NCBI GenBank assembly: GCA_051955985.1
Contig: JBQCGD010000066.1
Location: forward strand, 1 to 41,952
Direction of reading: 5' to 3'
Length of the DNA stretch: 41,952 bases
From: DATKPA01 sp051955985
Lineage (GTDB): Bacteria > Planctomycetota > Phycisphaerae > WQYP01
The notes under the pieces were generated by a model, which made no database searches, was not told the origin of the DNA, and saw nothing but the letters and a program-made list of their open reading frames with translations. Every line of letters begins with the position of its first letter. The stretch's first letter is position 1. Positions 22,624-30,756 of this stretch are shown here, piece after piece. The translations under genes were made by a program, and so were the position numbers.

Positions 22624-24801
22624 ATGAAGCGTCACCTCCCCCTCGGCCTGCTCGCACTCTGCGCGCTGAGCGCCTGCTCCACTCAACACGCAGCGAATGC
22701 GCCCGTCAGCACAACGGACGCTCGCAAGCACATTCCCCTGGCCGATTGGAAGTTCGTCAAAGGTGACCCCGCCGATGCCGCCGCGCCGCGGGTCGATGAA
22801 TCCCTGTGGCGCCCCGTCACCGTCCCGCACACCTGGAACGCTCTCGACGGTGAAAACGCCGGCGATTACTTCCGCGGCGCCTGCTGGTACCGCCGAAACC
22901 TCGATGTCTCCGCCCGCTGGAAAAACAAAACGCTCGTGCTCCGCTTCGAAGGCGCCAACCGTAAAACAGACATCTTCGTCAACGGCCAACGCGTCGGCTC
23001 CCACACCGGCGGCTTCGCTGCCTTCGCCGTCGATATCACCCGCGCCGTCCACCCCGGCAACAACCTCCTCGCCGTCCGCGTCACCAACGAAAACATCCCC
23101 ACCTCCCCGCCGCTCTCCGCCGATTTCACCTTCTTCGGCGGCATCTACCGCCCCGCCGAACTCCTCGTGCTCGACCCCGTCCACATCTCCCCCCTCGACG
23201 ACGCCTCCCCCGGCATCCGTCTCAGCACGCCCGACGTCACCGACGACCGCGCCCGCGTGGAACTCAACGCCCTCGTCCAAAACAGCAGCGACGCACAAAC
23301 CCACGTGCAACTCCGCGCCACCGTCTTCGATGCCACCGGCAAAAGCATCGCCGAGCGCTCCCTCCCCCTCGATCTCGCCCCCCACGACACCCGCTCCGTC
23401 GATCAGCCCATCATCGTGCCGCAGCCCCACCGCTGGAACGGCCGCAAAGACCCCTACCTCTACCACGTGCAGGTGGACATCCTCCGCGACGGCAAAATCG
23501 CCGACTCTCTCACCCAGCCCCTCGGCATCCGCACCTTCTGGATCGATCCGCAGAAAGGCTTCATCCTCAACGGCCAGCCCTACCACCTCCACGGCGTCTC
23601 CCGCCACCAGGATCGCCAGGACAAGGGCTGGGCCATCTCCAACGCCGACCACGACGAAGACATGGCCCTCATCAAGGAGATGGGCTGCACCGCCATCCGC
23701 CTCGCCCACTACCAGCACTCCGAATATTTCTACGAGCTCTGCGACAGGGAAGGCATGATCGTCTGGGCAGAAGTCCCCGTCGTGAACGACATCACCCCCG
23801 GCGAAGCGTTCGCCGAAAACGCCGAACAGCAGGAACGCGAACTCATCCGCCAGAATACCAACCACCCCTCCATCTGCTTCTGGAGCATCGGCAACGAAGT
23901 CATGGGCCGCAACGGCGACCCGCGACCCCTCTTCAAAGAAATGAACTCCATCGCCCACGCCGAAGATCCCACCCGCATCACCACCATGGCGTTCGCCGTC
24001 CCCAAGATCGAAGCCGACACCGGCAAACAATGGCCGCGCGAATGGTGGGGCATCACCGACACCGTCGGCCAGAACCGCTACTCCGGCTGGTACCGCGGCA
24101 CGCTCGCCGATTTCCGCCCCTTCGTGGAATCACAACCCTCCGAAGCCATCAGCGAATACGGCGCGGGGGCAAGCATCTACTTCCACAACGAACACCCCGT
24201 GCGCATGGACCACTCCGAAGAATACCAGTGCATCTTCCACGAAACCTACTGGCCCGTGATCCACGAGAATCCCAAAATCTGGGGCAGCTTCGCCTGGAAC
24301 ATGTTCGACTTCGCCGTCGCCCGCCGCAAGGAAGGCGACCACACCGGCCGCAACGACAAAGGCCTCGTCACCTACGACCGCAAAACCAGGAAAGACGCCT
24401 TCTACTACTACCAGGCCAACTGGTCCGACCAGCCCATGGCCCACATCAACTCCAAGCGCTTCACCGTCCGCGGCCTCGACCACATCGTCGTGAAGATCTA
24501 CTCCAACGCCCCCGAAATCGAACTGATCGTCAACGGAAAAAGCCTCGGCAAAAAGAACGGCACGTACGCCACCTTCGTATGGAACGATGTCCCCCTCAAC
24601 CCCGGCGAAAACCACGTCATCGCGCGCGGCACCAAAAACGCCACCCCCGTCGAAGACACCTGCACCTGGACCTACCGCCCAGGCGCCCCCACCGAAGTCG
24701 ACATTCCCCAGGACGAAACGATGCGCGAAGAACTCAAGAAAGGCCCCCCACGCGCCCCCGCCGGCGACGCCTCCCTCCCCGCCAACCCCGTCGGCAAATA
24801 A
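22624..24801 (+). CDS. GH2 family beta-galactosidase-like lipoprotein (2)
   Basis: This 725-residue protein is a paralogue of the preceding one, with the same domains. It has the lipobox LSAC (Cys18), jelly-roll (RFEGANRKTDIFVNG), barrel start (FILNGQPYHLHGVSRHQD), acid/base Glu425 (SIGNE) and nucleophile Glu511 (ISEYGAG). Both end in a shared motif (IPQDETMRE, KKGPPRAPA). ATG 22624 is chosen because GGAG stands 7 bases upstream; the in-frame ATG at 22594 lacks one. TACAAT in the 69-base gap may give it its own promoter. The pair probably arose by tandem duplication and may differ in substrate. A terminator follows directly. Confidence 0.93.
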   Translation: MKRHLPLGLLALCALSACSTQHAANAPVSTTDARKHIPLADWKFVKGDPADAAAPRVDESLWRPVTVPHTWNALDGENAGDYFRGACWYRRNLDVSARWKNKTLVLRFEGANRKTDIFVNGQRVGSHTGGFAAFAVDITRAVHPGNNLLAVRVTNENIPTSPPLSADFTFFGGIYRPAELLVLDPVHISPLDDASPGIRLSTPDVTDDRARVELNALVQNSSDAQTHVQLRATVFDATGKSIAERSLPLDLAPHDTRSVDQPIIVPQPHRWNGRKDPYLYHVQVDILRDGKIADSLTQPLGIRTFWIDPQKGFILNGQPYHLHGVSRHQDRQDKGWAISNADHDEDMALIKEMGCTAIRLAHYQHSEYFYELCDREGMIVWAEVPVVNDITPGEAFAENAEQQERELIRQNTNHPSICFWSIGNEVMGRNGDPRPLFKEMNSIAHAEDPTRITTMAFAVPKIEADTGKQWPREWWGITDTVGQNRYSGWYRGTLADFRPFVESQPSEAISEYGAGASIYFHNEHPVRMDHSEEYQCIFHETYWPVIHENPKIWGSFAWNMFDFAVARRKEGDHTGRNDKGLVTYDRKTRKDAFYYYQANWSDQPMAHINSKRFTVRGLDHIVVKIYSNAPEIELIVNGKSLGKKNGTYATFVWNDVPLNPGENHVIARGTKNATPVEDTCTWTYRPGAPTEVDIPQDETMREELKKGPPRAPAGDASLPANPVGK

Positions 24802-24807
24802 AAAAAG

Positions 24808-24835
24808 AGCCCCGCATGCCAATGCGGGGCTTTTC
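24808..24835. terminator. Bidirectional terminator
   Basis: A 10-bp stem (AGCCCCGCAT and complement, loop GCCA) is flanked by an A-run on the left and TTTTCT on the right. It separates the GH2 pair from the convergent oxidoreductase gene. Confidence 0.88.
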
Positions 24836-24862
24836 TATCGAAGGGCAATCACCTCCCCCCCC

Positions 24863-25969
24863 TCAATCAATCTTCACTTCCTTCCCCGCCTCCGCACTCC
24901 GATACACCCCATCCAGCATCTTCTGCACCGCCAGCCCCGCCTCCCCTGGCGCCTCCAGCGGCTTGTTGTACAGAATCGCATCCACCCAGTTCCGCAGCTT
25001 GTAATCAAACAACGCCGGAAAATCCCCATTCCCCGTATACGACGGCGAATAGTTCGTCATGTGCCCCGCGCGATCCGTAAACACCGCCGGCGGATCCCAC
25101 GTGCAGCCCCCCTTCTCGCCCATTAGCGTGAAGTTCCACACGTCCTTCTCAATGTGCGCGACAAACGACGCCTCGATCTGCAGGATCGCCCCGTTCTCAA
25201 ACCGGATCTGCCCGATCGCCAAATCCTCCACCGTGTACGTCTTGTAATCCCAGTTCGGCCACTGGCTCGCGATCTTCGACGCCTTGTTCCCCATGTACGT
25301 CCACGTGTTCCCCGACGCCGCCACCGGCCGCGGCGACCCCATCACGTAATGCGCCATCTCAATCACATGCACGCCGATATCAATCATCGGCCCGCCGCCC
25401 TGCAGGTGCTTCTGCCCGAACACCCCCCAGTTCGGAATCCCCCGCCGCCGCAGCGCCTCGCATTTCACAAACATCACCTTGCCAAATTCCCCCTCATCGC
25501 GCGCCGCTTTCAAAAACCGCGTGCTCGGATGAAACCGGTACTGAAACCCCACCGCCAATTTCTTCTTGTTCTTCTCCGCCGCATCAATCATCTTCTGGCA
25601 TTCTTTCGGCGTCATCGCCATCGGCTTTTCGGTCATGACGTGCGCCCCCGCATTCAGCGAATCAATCGTCGACGGCCCATGCACCCCGTTCGGCGTGCAG
25701 ATGTCCACCGCGTCCGGCTTGATCTTCTTCAGCATCTCCTTCCAGTCCTTGAACAGCTCCGTCACCCCGTACTTGCTCTTCACCCAGTCCAGCCGCTGCT
25801 GCCGGTTGTCCACCGCCGCCACCAGCTCCACATCCGGGAACTTCTGCAGGGTCTGCAGATGCAGATCCGAAATCCCGCCCGCCCCGATCAGCGCCACGCG
25901 CAGCTTCTTCCCTTTGAATTCCTGGCCGGAGTCGCTCGCAAACGATTGAGTTGAAACACCTGAAGGCAT
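24863..25969 (-). CDS. Gfo/Idh/MocA family NAD(P)-dependent oxidoreductase
   Basis: This is a 368-residue sugar or polyol dehydrogenase-like enzyme. The Rossmann motif is RVALIGAGGISDLH, and the family EKP motif is HVMTEKPMAMTPKE. The C-terminal Gfo/Idh/MocA domain has GGGPMIDIGVHVIEMAHYVM and carries the usual substrate-site Asp and His. The N-terminal 25 residues are polar with no signal peptide, so it is cytoplasmic. ATG 25969 is chosen because AGGGGG precedes it; an earlier frame to 26050 is less protein-like. It may process sugars released by the two surface GH2 enzymes encoded alongside; that link is inference. Confidence 0.9.
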   Translation of the reverse strand: MPSGVSTQSFASDSGQEFKGKKLRVALIGAGGISDLHLQTLQKFPDVELVAAVDNRQQRLDWVKSKYGVTELFKDWKEMLKKIKPDAVDICTPNGVHGPSTIDSLNAGAHVMTEKPMAMTPKECQKMIDAAEKNKKKLAVGFQYRFHPSTRFLKAARDEGEFGKVMFVKCEALRRRGIPNWGVFGQKHLQGGGPMIDIGVHVIEMAHYVMGSPRPVAASGNTWTYMGNKASKIASQWPNWDYKTYTVEDLAIGQIRFENGAILQIEASFVAHIEKDVWNFTLMGEKGGCTWDPPAVFTDRAGHMTNYSPSYTGNGDFPALFDYKLRNWVDAILYNKPLEAPGEAGLAVQKMLDGVYRSAEAGKEVKID

Positions 25970-26200
25970 GAAAACCCCCTGTAAAAAAGGCCCAATCTGA
26001 ACAGCCGCGACATTGTGGGCCCCTGCACTCCACAGGTCAACGCTTATCACCCACCTATTTCAACTCAGCGCAACCTTGCAGCAAAACCTGCAACCTTTCT
26101 CCCTGCGGCACATGGGTTGTTGCACTCTCCCTCACCACGGAGGGCCCCCACAGCACGGCCGCTGTCCCACGCCCTCCCATCACCCTCGAGGAGAAAACCC

Positions 26201-26503
26201 ATGGCACGTTCACGCAACGTTCTCAAAAGCATGAAGGGCAAATTCACCCGCGGCAAACCCAAAGCCACAGGCCGCGCCGCCGGACCTCCCCCACTCGAAA
26301 AACTCGACCAGAAAACCCGCAAGCTCAAACCCGAACAACGCGATGCCATCGAAGGCCTCGAACTCGGCGCCCGCTACGCCGGCCGCACGTTCAAACGCAC
26401 CGGCAGCCCCAACGACAAACCCACCACCCGCCGCCGCCCCCCCATGCCCAACGAATCCGACCGCACCGACATGGACCGCCACGGCGGCAGGAAGAAAAAT
26501 TAA
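26201..26503 (+). CDS. Small basic hypothetical protein
   Basis: This is a 100-residue, strongly Arg/Lys-rich protein with no family recognised. It begins MARSRNVLKSMKGKFTRGKP, has a short helical stretch (LKPEQRDAIEGLELGARYAG) and ends in a basic tail (HGGRKKN). GAGGAG lies 7 bases before the ATG, and codon use is like that of neighbouring genes, so it is likely real. The high charge would suit nucleic-acid binding, but this is a guess. The stop overlaps that of the convergent Uma2 gene. The 150 bases upstream hold no recognisable element. Confidence 0.65.
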   Translation: MARSRNVLKSMKGKFTRGKPKATGRAAGPPPLEKLDQKTRKLKPEQRDAIEGLELGARYAGRTFKRTGSPNDKPTTRRRPPMPNESDRTDMDRHGGRKKN

Positions 26504-27126
26504 CGGAGGACCTGATTCACACGGAAGGACAGCGAAGGTTCGAAGAGCGCAACCAGTATGGAGTCGCCCGAGAGATGTTGAACATCGGCGTAGCGAAATC
26601 CAAACCGTTGCGCCGAGTCTGATACTGGCCGCCGGTAGATTTCAATGCGACGATCAGGAATGTTAATCACCCAATATTCCCTGATGCCAGCCGAAGCATA
26701 AAGAGACATTTTCTTCGTCTGGTCAAATCGTAACGTGCTGTCGCTCACCTCGATCACAAGCAATGCCGAGGTCGGGAATGTTCCTTCGTTCGTGCCCGGC
26801 CCCTGAACAATCGCAATGTCCGGTTCGGGAAAATCCTCGCCGATCTGAAGAGTAGCCTGCACCCGAACCCAGTACTTTTCATCATCCAGCGAATTCAAAA
26901 TCTTCGTCAGTCGTGACACAACGTTGGCATGTGCATTGTGAATCGGCGACAGCTGGATGATTTCCCCGTCGATAAGTTCCACCCGCTGGTTATCGAAAAA
27001 CCCAAGCTCCGCCAGGCGTAGATATTCCTCAGCCGTCCATCGCCGCGTAGCAATGCCATCGGGTCGCACAATTGGAGGTGGAAATAGCGTAGTCAGAGCG
27101 TCCCCTAGTATACCGCTTAGCTGCAC
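26500..27126 (-). CDS. Uma2-family (DUF820) PD-(D/E)XK nuclease-like protein
   Basis: This is a protein of about 208 residues of the Uma2 family, predicted restriction-endonuclease-like fold. Seen are the N-terminal RRWTAEEYLRLAELGFFDNQ, VELIDGEIIQLSP, the first acidic catalytic residue in PEPDIAIV and ALLVIEVSDSTL with the second. The end YWVINIPDRRIEIYRRP is also typical. The family is common in cyanobacteria and planctomycetes; roles are mostly unknown. The frame lacks an ATG. A GTG at 27126 overlaps the stop of nadA (TAGTG), suggesting coupling; GTG 27069 would give a shorter, also typical protein. Codon use is less C-biased than in the neighbours, so transfer is possible. Confidence 0.85.
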   Translation of the reverse strand: MQLSGILGDALTTLFPPPIVRPDGIATRRWTAEEYLRLAELGFFDNQRVELIDGEIIQLSPIHNAHANVVSRLTKILNSLDDEKYWVRVQATLQIGEDFPEPDIAIVQGPGTNEGTFPTSALLVIEVSDSTLRFDQTKKMSLYASAGIREYWVINIPDRRIEIYRRPVSDSAQRFGFRYADVQHLSGDSILVALFEPSLSFRVNQVLR

Positions 27127-28346
27127 TAAGCCCGCGCCAAAACCCGCAACCCCGCCCGCCCAGGCTTCTCCGGCCGCGGCTCCGGCGGCGCACCCACCGC
27201 CACCCCCGCCGTAATATCCAGCATCCGCTGCAAACTCACCTTCGCCCAATACTTCGTATACCCATCCACCGTAATCTGATTCACAACTTTCCCCTCCGCC
27301 AACTGATCCAGCACCCACAGCAAATGCGGCGGATCAATCCGATACATCGTCGTGCACAAGCACTGGCACTCCGACAAAATCACAATCTGCTTGTCCGGAT
27401 GCTGCCGCGCCAACCGGTTCACCATGTGCACTTCCGTCCCCACCGCCCACTTCGATCCCGCCGGCGCCGCCGCAATCGTCTTCCCGATCAAATCCGTCGA
27501 ACCCGCCAGGTCCGCCTTCTGCACCACCTCATGCCGGCACTCCGGATGCACAATCACCTGCACCCCCGGAATCTTCGCCCGCACCTGGTCCACATGCTCC
27601 GGCCGAAACAACTGGTGCACCGAGCAATGTCCCTTCCACAAAATAAACGTCGCCTTCCGAATCTGCTCCTCGGTCAACCCCCCGCCCGCCTGCTTGTAAT
27701 CCCACACCACCATCGACTCGAGCGGAAACCCCATCTTCACCGCCGTATTCCGCCCAAGATGCTGATCCGGAAAAAAAATAATCTTCCGCCGATTCTGAAT
27801 TCTGAATTCTGAATGCTGAACTCCCTCCGGCATGTTCAACGCCCACCGCAAAATCTTCTCACAATTGGAACTCGTGCAAACCGCCCCCTCATGCTCCCCC
27901 ACAAAACTCTTCAAACTCGCCGCCGAATTCATGTACGTAATCGGCACCAGCTTAAACCCCTCCACCCCCGCGCACGCCTCCTCAATCACCTGCCAGGCAT
28001 CCTCCACATCCTCCAGCGCCGCCATATCCGCCATCGAGCACCCCGCCCCCATGTCCGGCAAAATCACCTTCTGGTGATCCGCCGTCAGAATATCCGCCGA
28101 CTCCGCCATGAAATGCACGCCGCAGAACACCACATATTCCGCCTTCGTCAGCTTCGCCGCCTCCCGCGAAAGCTGAAACGAATCCCCCACCACATCCGCG
28201 AATCGAATGACATTGTCCTGCTGATAGTGATGCCCCAGGATCACCAGGCGCTCCCCCAGTTCGCTTTTGCGTTCAGCGATCCGCCGCACCACCTCATCAG
28301 TCGGTAAGCTCGTGTAACTCCGCGGGATAGGTTGCTGCCAGTTCAT
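27126..28346 (-). CDS. nadA: Quinolinate synthase NadA (long form)
   Basis: NadA condenses iminoaspartate with dihydroxyacetone phosphate to quinolinate in NAD synthesis, using a [4Fe-4S] cluster. The 406-residue protein has the three duplicated domains, with GHHYQQDNVIRFADVVGDSF, CGVHFMAESADIL and FFPDQHLGRN. Likely cluster ligands are Cys103 (GCSMADM), Cys241 (GHCSVH) and a Cys in SECQCLCTTM. Length agrees with the long form. Residues about 172-188 (PEGVQHSEFRIQNRR) are an extra segment encoded by TTCTGAA-type heptamers (27793-27820), inserted between LRWAL and the conserved FFPDQHLGRN. No nadB or nadC is adjacent. The Uma2 gene starts in its stop codon. Confidence 0.95.
   Translation of the reverse strand: MNWQQPIPRSYTSLPTDEVVRRIAERKSELGERLVILGHHYQQDNVIRFADVVGDSFQLSREAAKLTKAEYVVFCGVHFMAESADILTADHQKVILPDMGAGCSMADMAALEDVEDAWQVIEEACAGVEGFKLVPITYMNSAASLKSFVGEHEGAVCTSSNCEKILRWALNMPEGVQHSEFRIQNRRKIIFFPDQHLGRNTAVKMGFPLESMVVWDYKQAGGGLTEEQIRKATFILWKGHCSVHQLFRPEHVDQVRAKIPGVQVIVHPECRHEVVQKADLAGSTDLIGKTIAAAPAGSKWAVGTEVHMVNRLARQHPDKQIVILSECQCLCTTMYRIDPPHLLWVLDQLAEGKVVNQITVDGYTKYWAKVSLQRMLDITAGVAVGAPPEPRPEKPGRAGLRVLARA
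27793..27820. repeat. (TTCTGAA)n array inside nadA
   Basis: Three TTCTGAA units and one degenerate TGCTGAA lie in the nadA frame. Three units are 21 bases, so the frame is kept. The same unit forms the intergenic array at 10131. Confidence 0.9.
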
Positions 28347-28570
28347 CTTTTCTCCTCAGCAAGTCCCCCATTATAGCGACAACCCCGGCGGAAATGAGGG
28401 GGCCCACCCCACAAAAACGCGCCGCGTCTGCACTCCCCGCAATCGCCCAACCCCCTGTTCCCCCAATGCTTGTAAAGCTTTCCCCAAATCCGAACGATCA
28501 ATGAAACAGACGAGTCGGTCGCCTGCCCTTTCCCCTTCTTCGCAGACGCCCGAATTGTGGAGGCCGATCC

Positions 28571-29758
28571 ATGCACCAGGTCAGCTCTGATGTGGGCGCG
28601 CAGGCGCCCACCGATGCCGCGCCGCCTCTCCCTGGCCTCCACGTCATGGCCGAAACCTTCCACTGGTCCCTCCCCTCGCGTCCCGAACTCATCGAAAAAA
28701 CCGTCATGGCCCTCAAGGAACGCGCCGAGCGCTGCGGACTCTGCAACGAAGATCGCGTCACCGGCCTCGTCATCTCCCTCACCGAAGCCATCACCAACGC
28801 CATGGTCCACGGCAACCTCGAGATCTCCTCCGATGTCCGCGAACGCACCGACGGCGAATACGGCCGCCTCCTCGCCGCCCGCTGTGCCGACCCCCGCTTC
28901 GCCGACCGCGAAGTCCAGGTCGATGTCCACTGGGATGGCCACCGCTGCCAATGGACCATCTCCGACCACGGCCACGGCTTCAACGTGGACGAAGTCCTCA
29001 AAAAGCTCGAAACCGACGAAGTCTCCGAACTCGCCAGCGGCCGCGGCATCCTCCTCATGCGGGCCTTCATGGACGAAGTGAAATGGTCCAACGGCGGCCG
29101 CGAAATCCGCATGTCCATGTCCCGTGGCGAAGCCGCCGACATCGGCGAAGCCCAACGCACCCGCGTCCGACACGCCGTCAAAACCCTCGGCTATAGCACC
29201 GACAAACCCGTCGACGCCGTCGCCACCGCCATCTCCCCCAGCGGCGTCGAACTCGTCGCACAAGGCCTCACCACCGCAAAACGACTCATGATCGAAATCG
29301 AAATCGACGGCAAGAAAACCCTCGTCCCCGTCGAAGTCCGCCACGTCACCCCCATGTCCGCCGACTGGGTCCAGATCGACTGCCGCTTCACCTCCGAAGA
29401 CAACGCCAACAGCGCCAGCGCCGAACAACAACGCGCCGCCATCGAACGCATCCTGCAGGGCACCCACAAAGCCGCCGACGCCGGACACGAACGCCGCACC
29501 GCCGAACGCTTCCAATACACCGAGGTCGTCCGCATCGAACGCAAGGACGGCTCACTCCTCCACGGCATGGCCCGCGACCTCTCCCGCGGCGGAATGGCCT
29601 TCATCGGCAACTTCGAACTCGACCGCAACGAAACCATCACCCTCACCCTCGACGCCGAACCCCCCGTCAAAGTCGCCTGCCAGGTCATGCGCGTCCAACA
29701 CCTCGCCGGCGTCTACCGCGACTTCGGCGTCAAATTCCTCACACCCACCACCCGCTGA
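28571..29758 (+). CDS. HATPase_c (RsbW-like) and PilZ domain fusion protein
   Basis: This 395-residue protein joins an anti-sigma-type ATPase domain to a PilZ domain. The N-terminal GHKL part (about 30-205) has the N-box LTEAITNAMVHGN and G-boxes ISDHGHGF and SGRGILLMRAFMDEV. RsbW-like proteins phosphorylate antagonists or bind sigma factors. A middle part (about 215-300) may be a degenerate second PilZ-like barrel. The C-terminal part has the c-di-GMP motifs: RRTAERF (RxxxR) and DLSRGG (DxSxxG). This suggests that c-di-GMP acts on a partner switch. GTGGAGG precedes the ATG. The phosphatase at 6858 could be a functional partner, though not linked. Confidence 0.85.
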   Translation: MHQVSSDVGAQAPTDAAPPLPGLHVMAETFHWSLPSRPELIEKTVMALKERAERCGLCNEDRVTGLVISLTEAITNAMVHGNLEISSDVRERTDGEYGRLLAARCADPRFADREVQVDVHWDGHRCQWTISDHGHGFNVDEVLKKLETDEVSELASGRGILLMRAFMDEVKWSNGGREIRMSMSRGEAADIGEAQRTRVRHAVKTLGYSTDKPVDAVATAISPSGVELVAQGLTTAKRLMIEIEIDGKKTLVPVEVRHVTPMSADWVQIDCRFTSEDNANSASAEQQRAAIERILQGTHKAADAGHERRTAERFQYTEVVRIERKDGSLLHGMARDLSRGGMAFIGNFELDRNETITLTLDAEPPVKVACQVMRVQHLAGVYRDFGVKFLTPTTR

Positions 29759-29779
29759 AAAACTCCCGCCCCCCCCGTT

Positions 29780-29808
29780 TCGTCATTCGATCATTCGTCA
29801 TTCGCCCT
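29780..29808. repeat. (GTCATTC)n short array
   Basis: CGTCATTC, GATCATTC and GTCATTC units (7-8 bp) follow the stop of the HATPase-PilZ gene, as at other gene ends in the window. Confidence 0.7.
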
Positions 29809-30070
29809 TCACCTTCTCCTTCCCCTCCTTGCGCCCCTCCCCGCCCACCCCGCACGCCTGCAGCGCCAACTCAATCTGCACCTGCAACTCCGCCAGTTGC
29901 ACCTCTGCAGCCGATTGCCGCCGTTTCAATTCAAGAAGCTTCCGATCCGGCGCCGCCGGTACCTTCAAATTCATATCAACCACTTTCGGGAAAAGCCGAT
30001 CGCTCGCGGGTTCCTTCCCCTCTGCGCCCCACTCCTTGGGACGCGCCAATCGTTCCCCCTGAGAACGCAT
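29798..30070 (-). CDS. Small hypothetical protein with a short coiled coil
   Basis: This is a frame of about 90 residues with no recognised family. Its second half (DRKLLELKRRQSAAEVQLAE then LQVQIELALQACG) is a clear amphipathic helix; the tail is Lys/Gly/Glu-rich. An internal ATG at 29974 would give a 58-residue product that keeps the helix and may be the true one. Ribosome sites are weak for both. It overlaps the end of a short repeat, so it is listed with low certainty. Confidence 0.4.
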   Translation of the reverse strand: MRSQGERLARPKEWGAEGKEPASDRLFPKVVDMNLKVPAAPDRKLLELKRRQSAAEVQLAELQVQIELALQACGVGGEGRKEGKEKVKGE

Positions 30071-30201
30071 TCTCACTTTGAATCGTTTCGATGTTTAGAG
30101 GATTCGCCGCCAATTTCCCCGCGCCCCTCGCCCGCCCAACCGCCCCGCTGCATCCCGCCGCACCCCCCCGCATTTCGCCGCATCCGACATCCCGCCGCTT
30201 C

Positions 30202-30465
30202 TCACCCGGGCCCCGGCGCATCCCGCCTGTTCCGCGCCGCCTGTCGCAGGGACTGATGCGAATAACGCAGATTCTCCGCCAGGTCCAGCGCCGCCTGCAC
30301 CGCCTCCCCCAGCGGCCGCTTCGCCTGCTCCACCCCGCCCGCCTCTTCAATCTGCGCCATCAACTCGCGCAGCGTGTCCAGCCGCGCAGTCGCCGCCTGA
30401 TAATACAAAATCGCGTAGCGCCTGCCTTCGTCCAGCTTCAAGATTTCTTCGTCTGATGTACTCAT
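30202..30465 (-). CDS. Small hypothetical helical protein
   Basis: This is an 87-residue frame, acidic and helical: STSDEEILKLDEGRRYAILY then ATARLDTLRELMAQIEEAGG. Such short helical proteins are common as unassigned planctomycete genes. The start at ATG 30465 is where the helical sequence begins; no good ribosome site is seen. It points the same way as the small gene at 29798 and may form a unit with it. Confidence 0.45.
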   Translation of the reverse strand: MSTSDEEILKLDEGRRYAILYYQAATARLDTLRELMAQIEEAGGVEQAKRPLGEAVQAALDLAENLRYSHQSLRQAARNRRDAPGPG

Positions 30466-30756
30466 GAGCGAACATTGGGCTCCGTTGAATACGCCAATGC
30501 CGAAATGTCGCATCATGGCAGACAGCCCGCCCAAAAATCGCGACACCCCGGCTCAAATTGAACACCTGCTTGAACCTGCTACAGCAGAGGCAAATGCAAT
30601 ACCTTGCTTATCCAAAACTTATAGTCCGATAAGCCGTCCCGCCCTTCACCTCTCCTTCCTCACGCGAATTTCTAATTTTCTGCAAAACGTCACCCCCCGG
30701 TTCGTCTGTAAGATGAAGCCAGCGCTCAGCTTGCCCTTGCCACGGAGTCTCTGTCC

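Noticed and set aside
22597..24030. Minus-strand 477-residue frame opposite the second GH2 gene
   Set aside because: Mirror frame; the plus strand carries both catalytic Glu motifs and a lipobox.
28343..29515. Minus-strand 390-residue frame opposite the HATPase-PilZ gene
   Set aside because: Gly/Asp/Phe-rich mirror translation lacking domain motifs.
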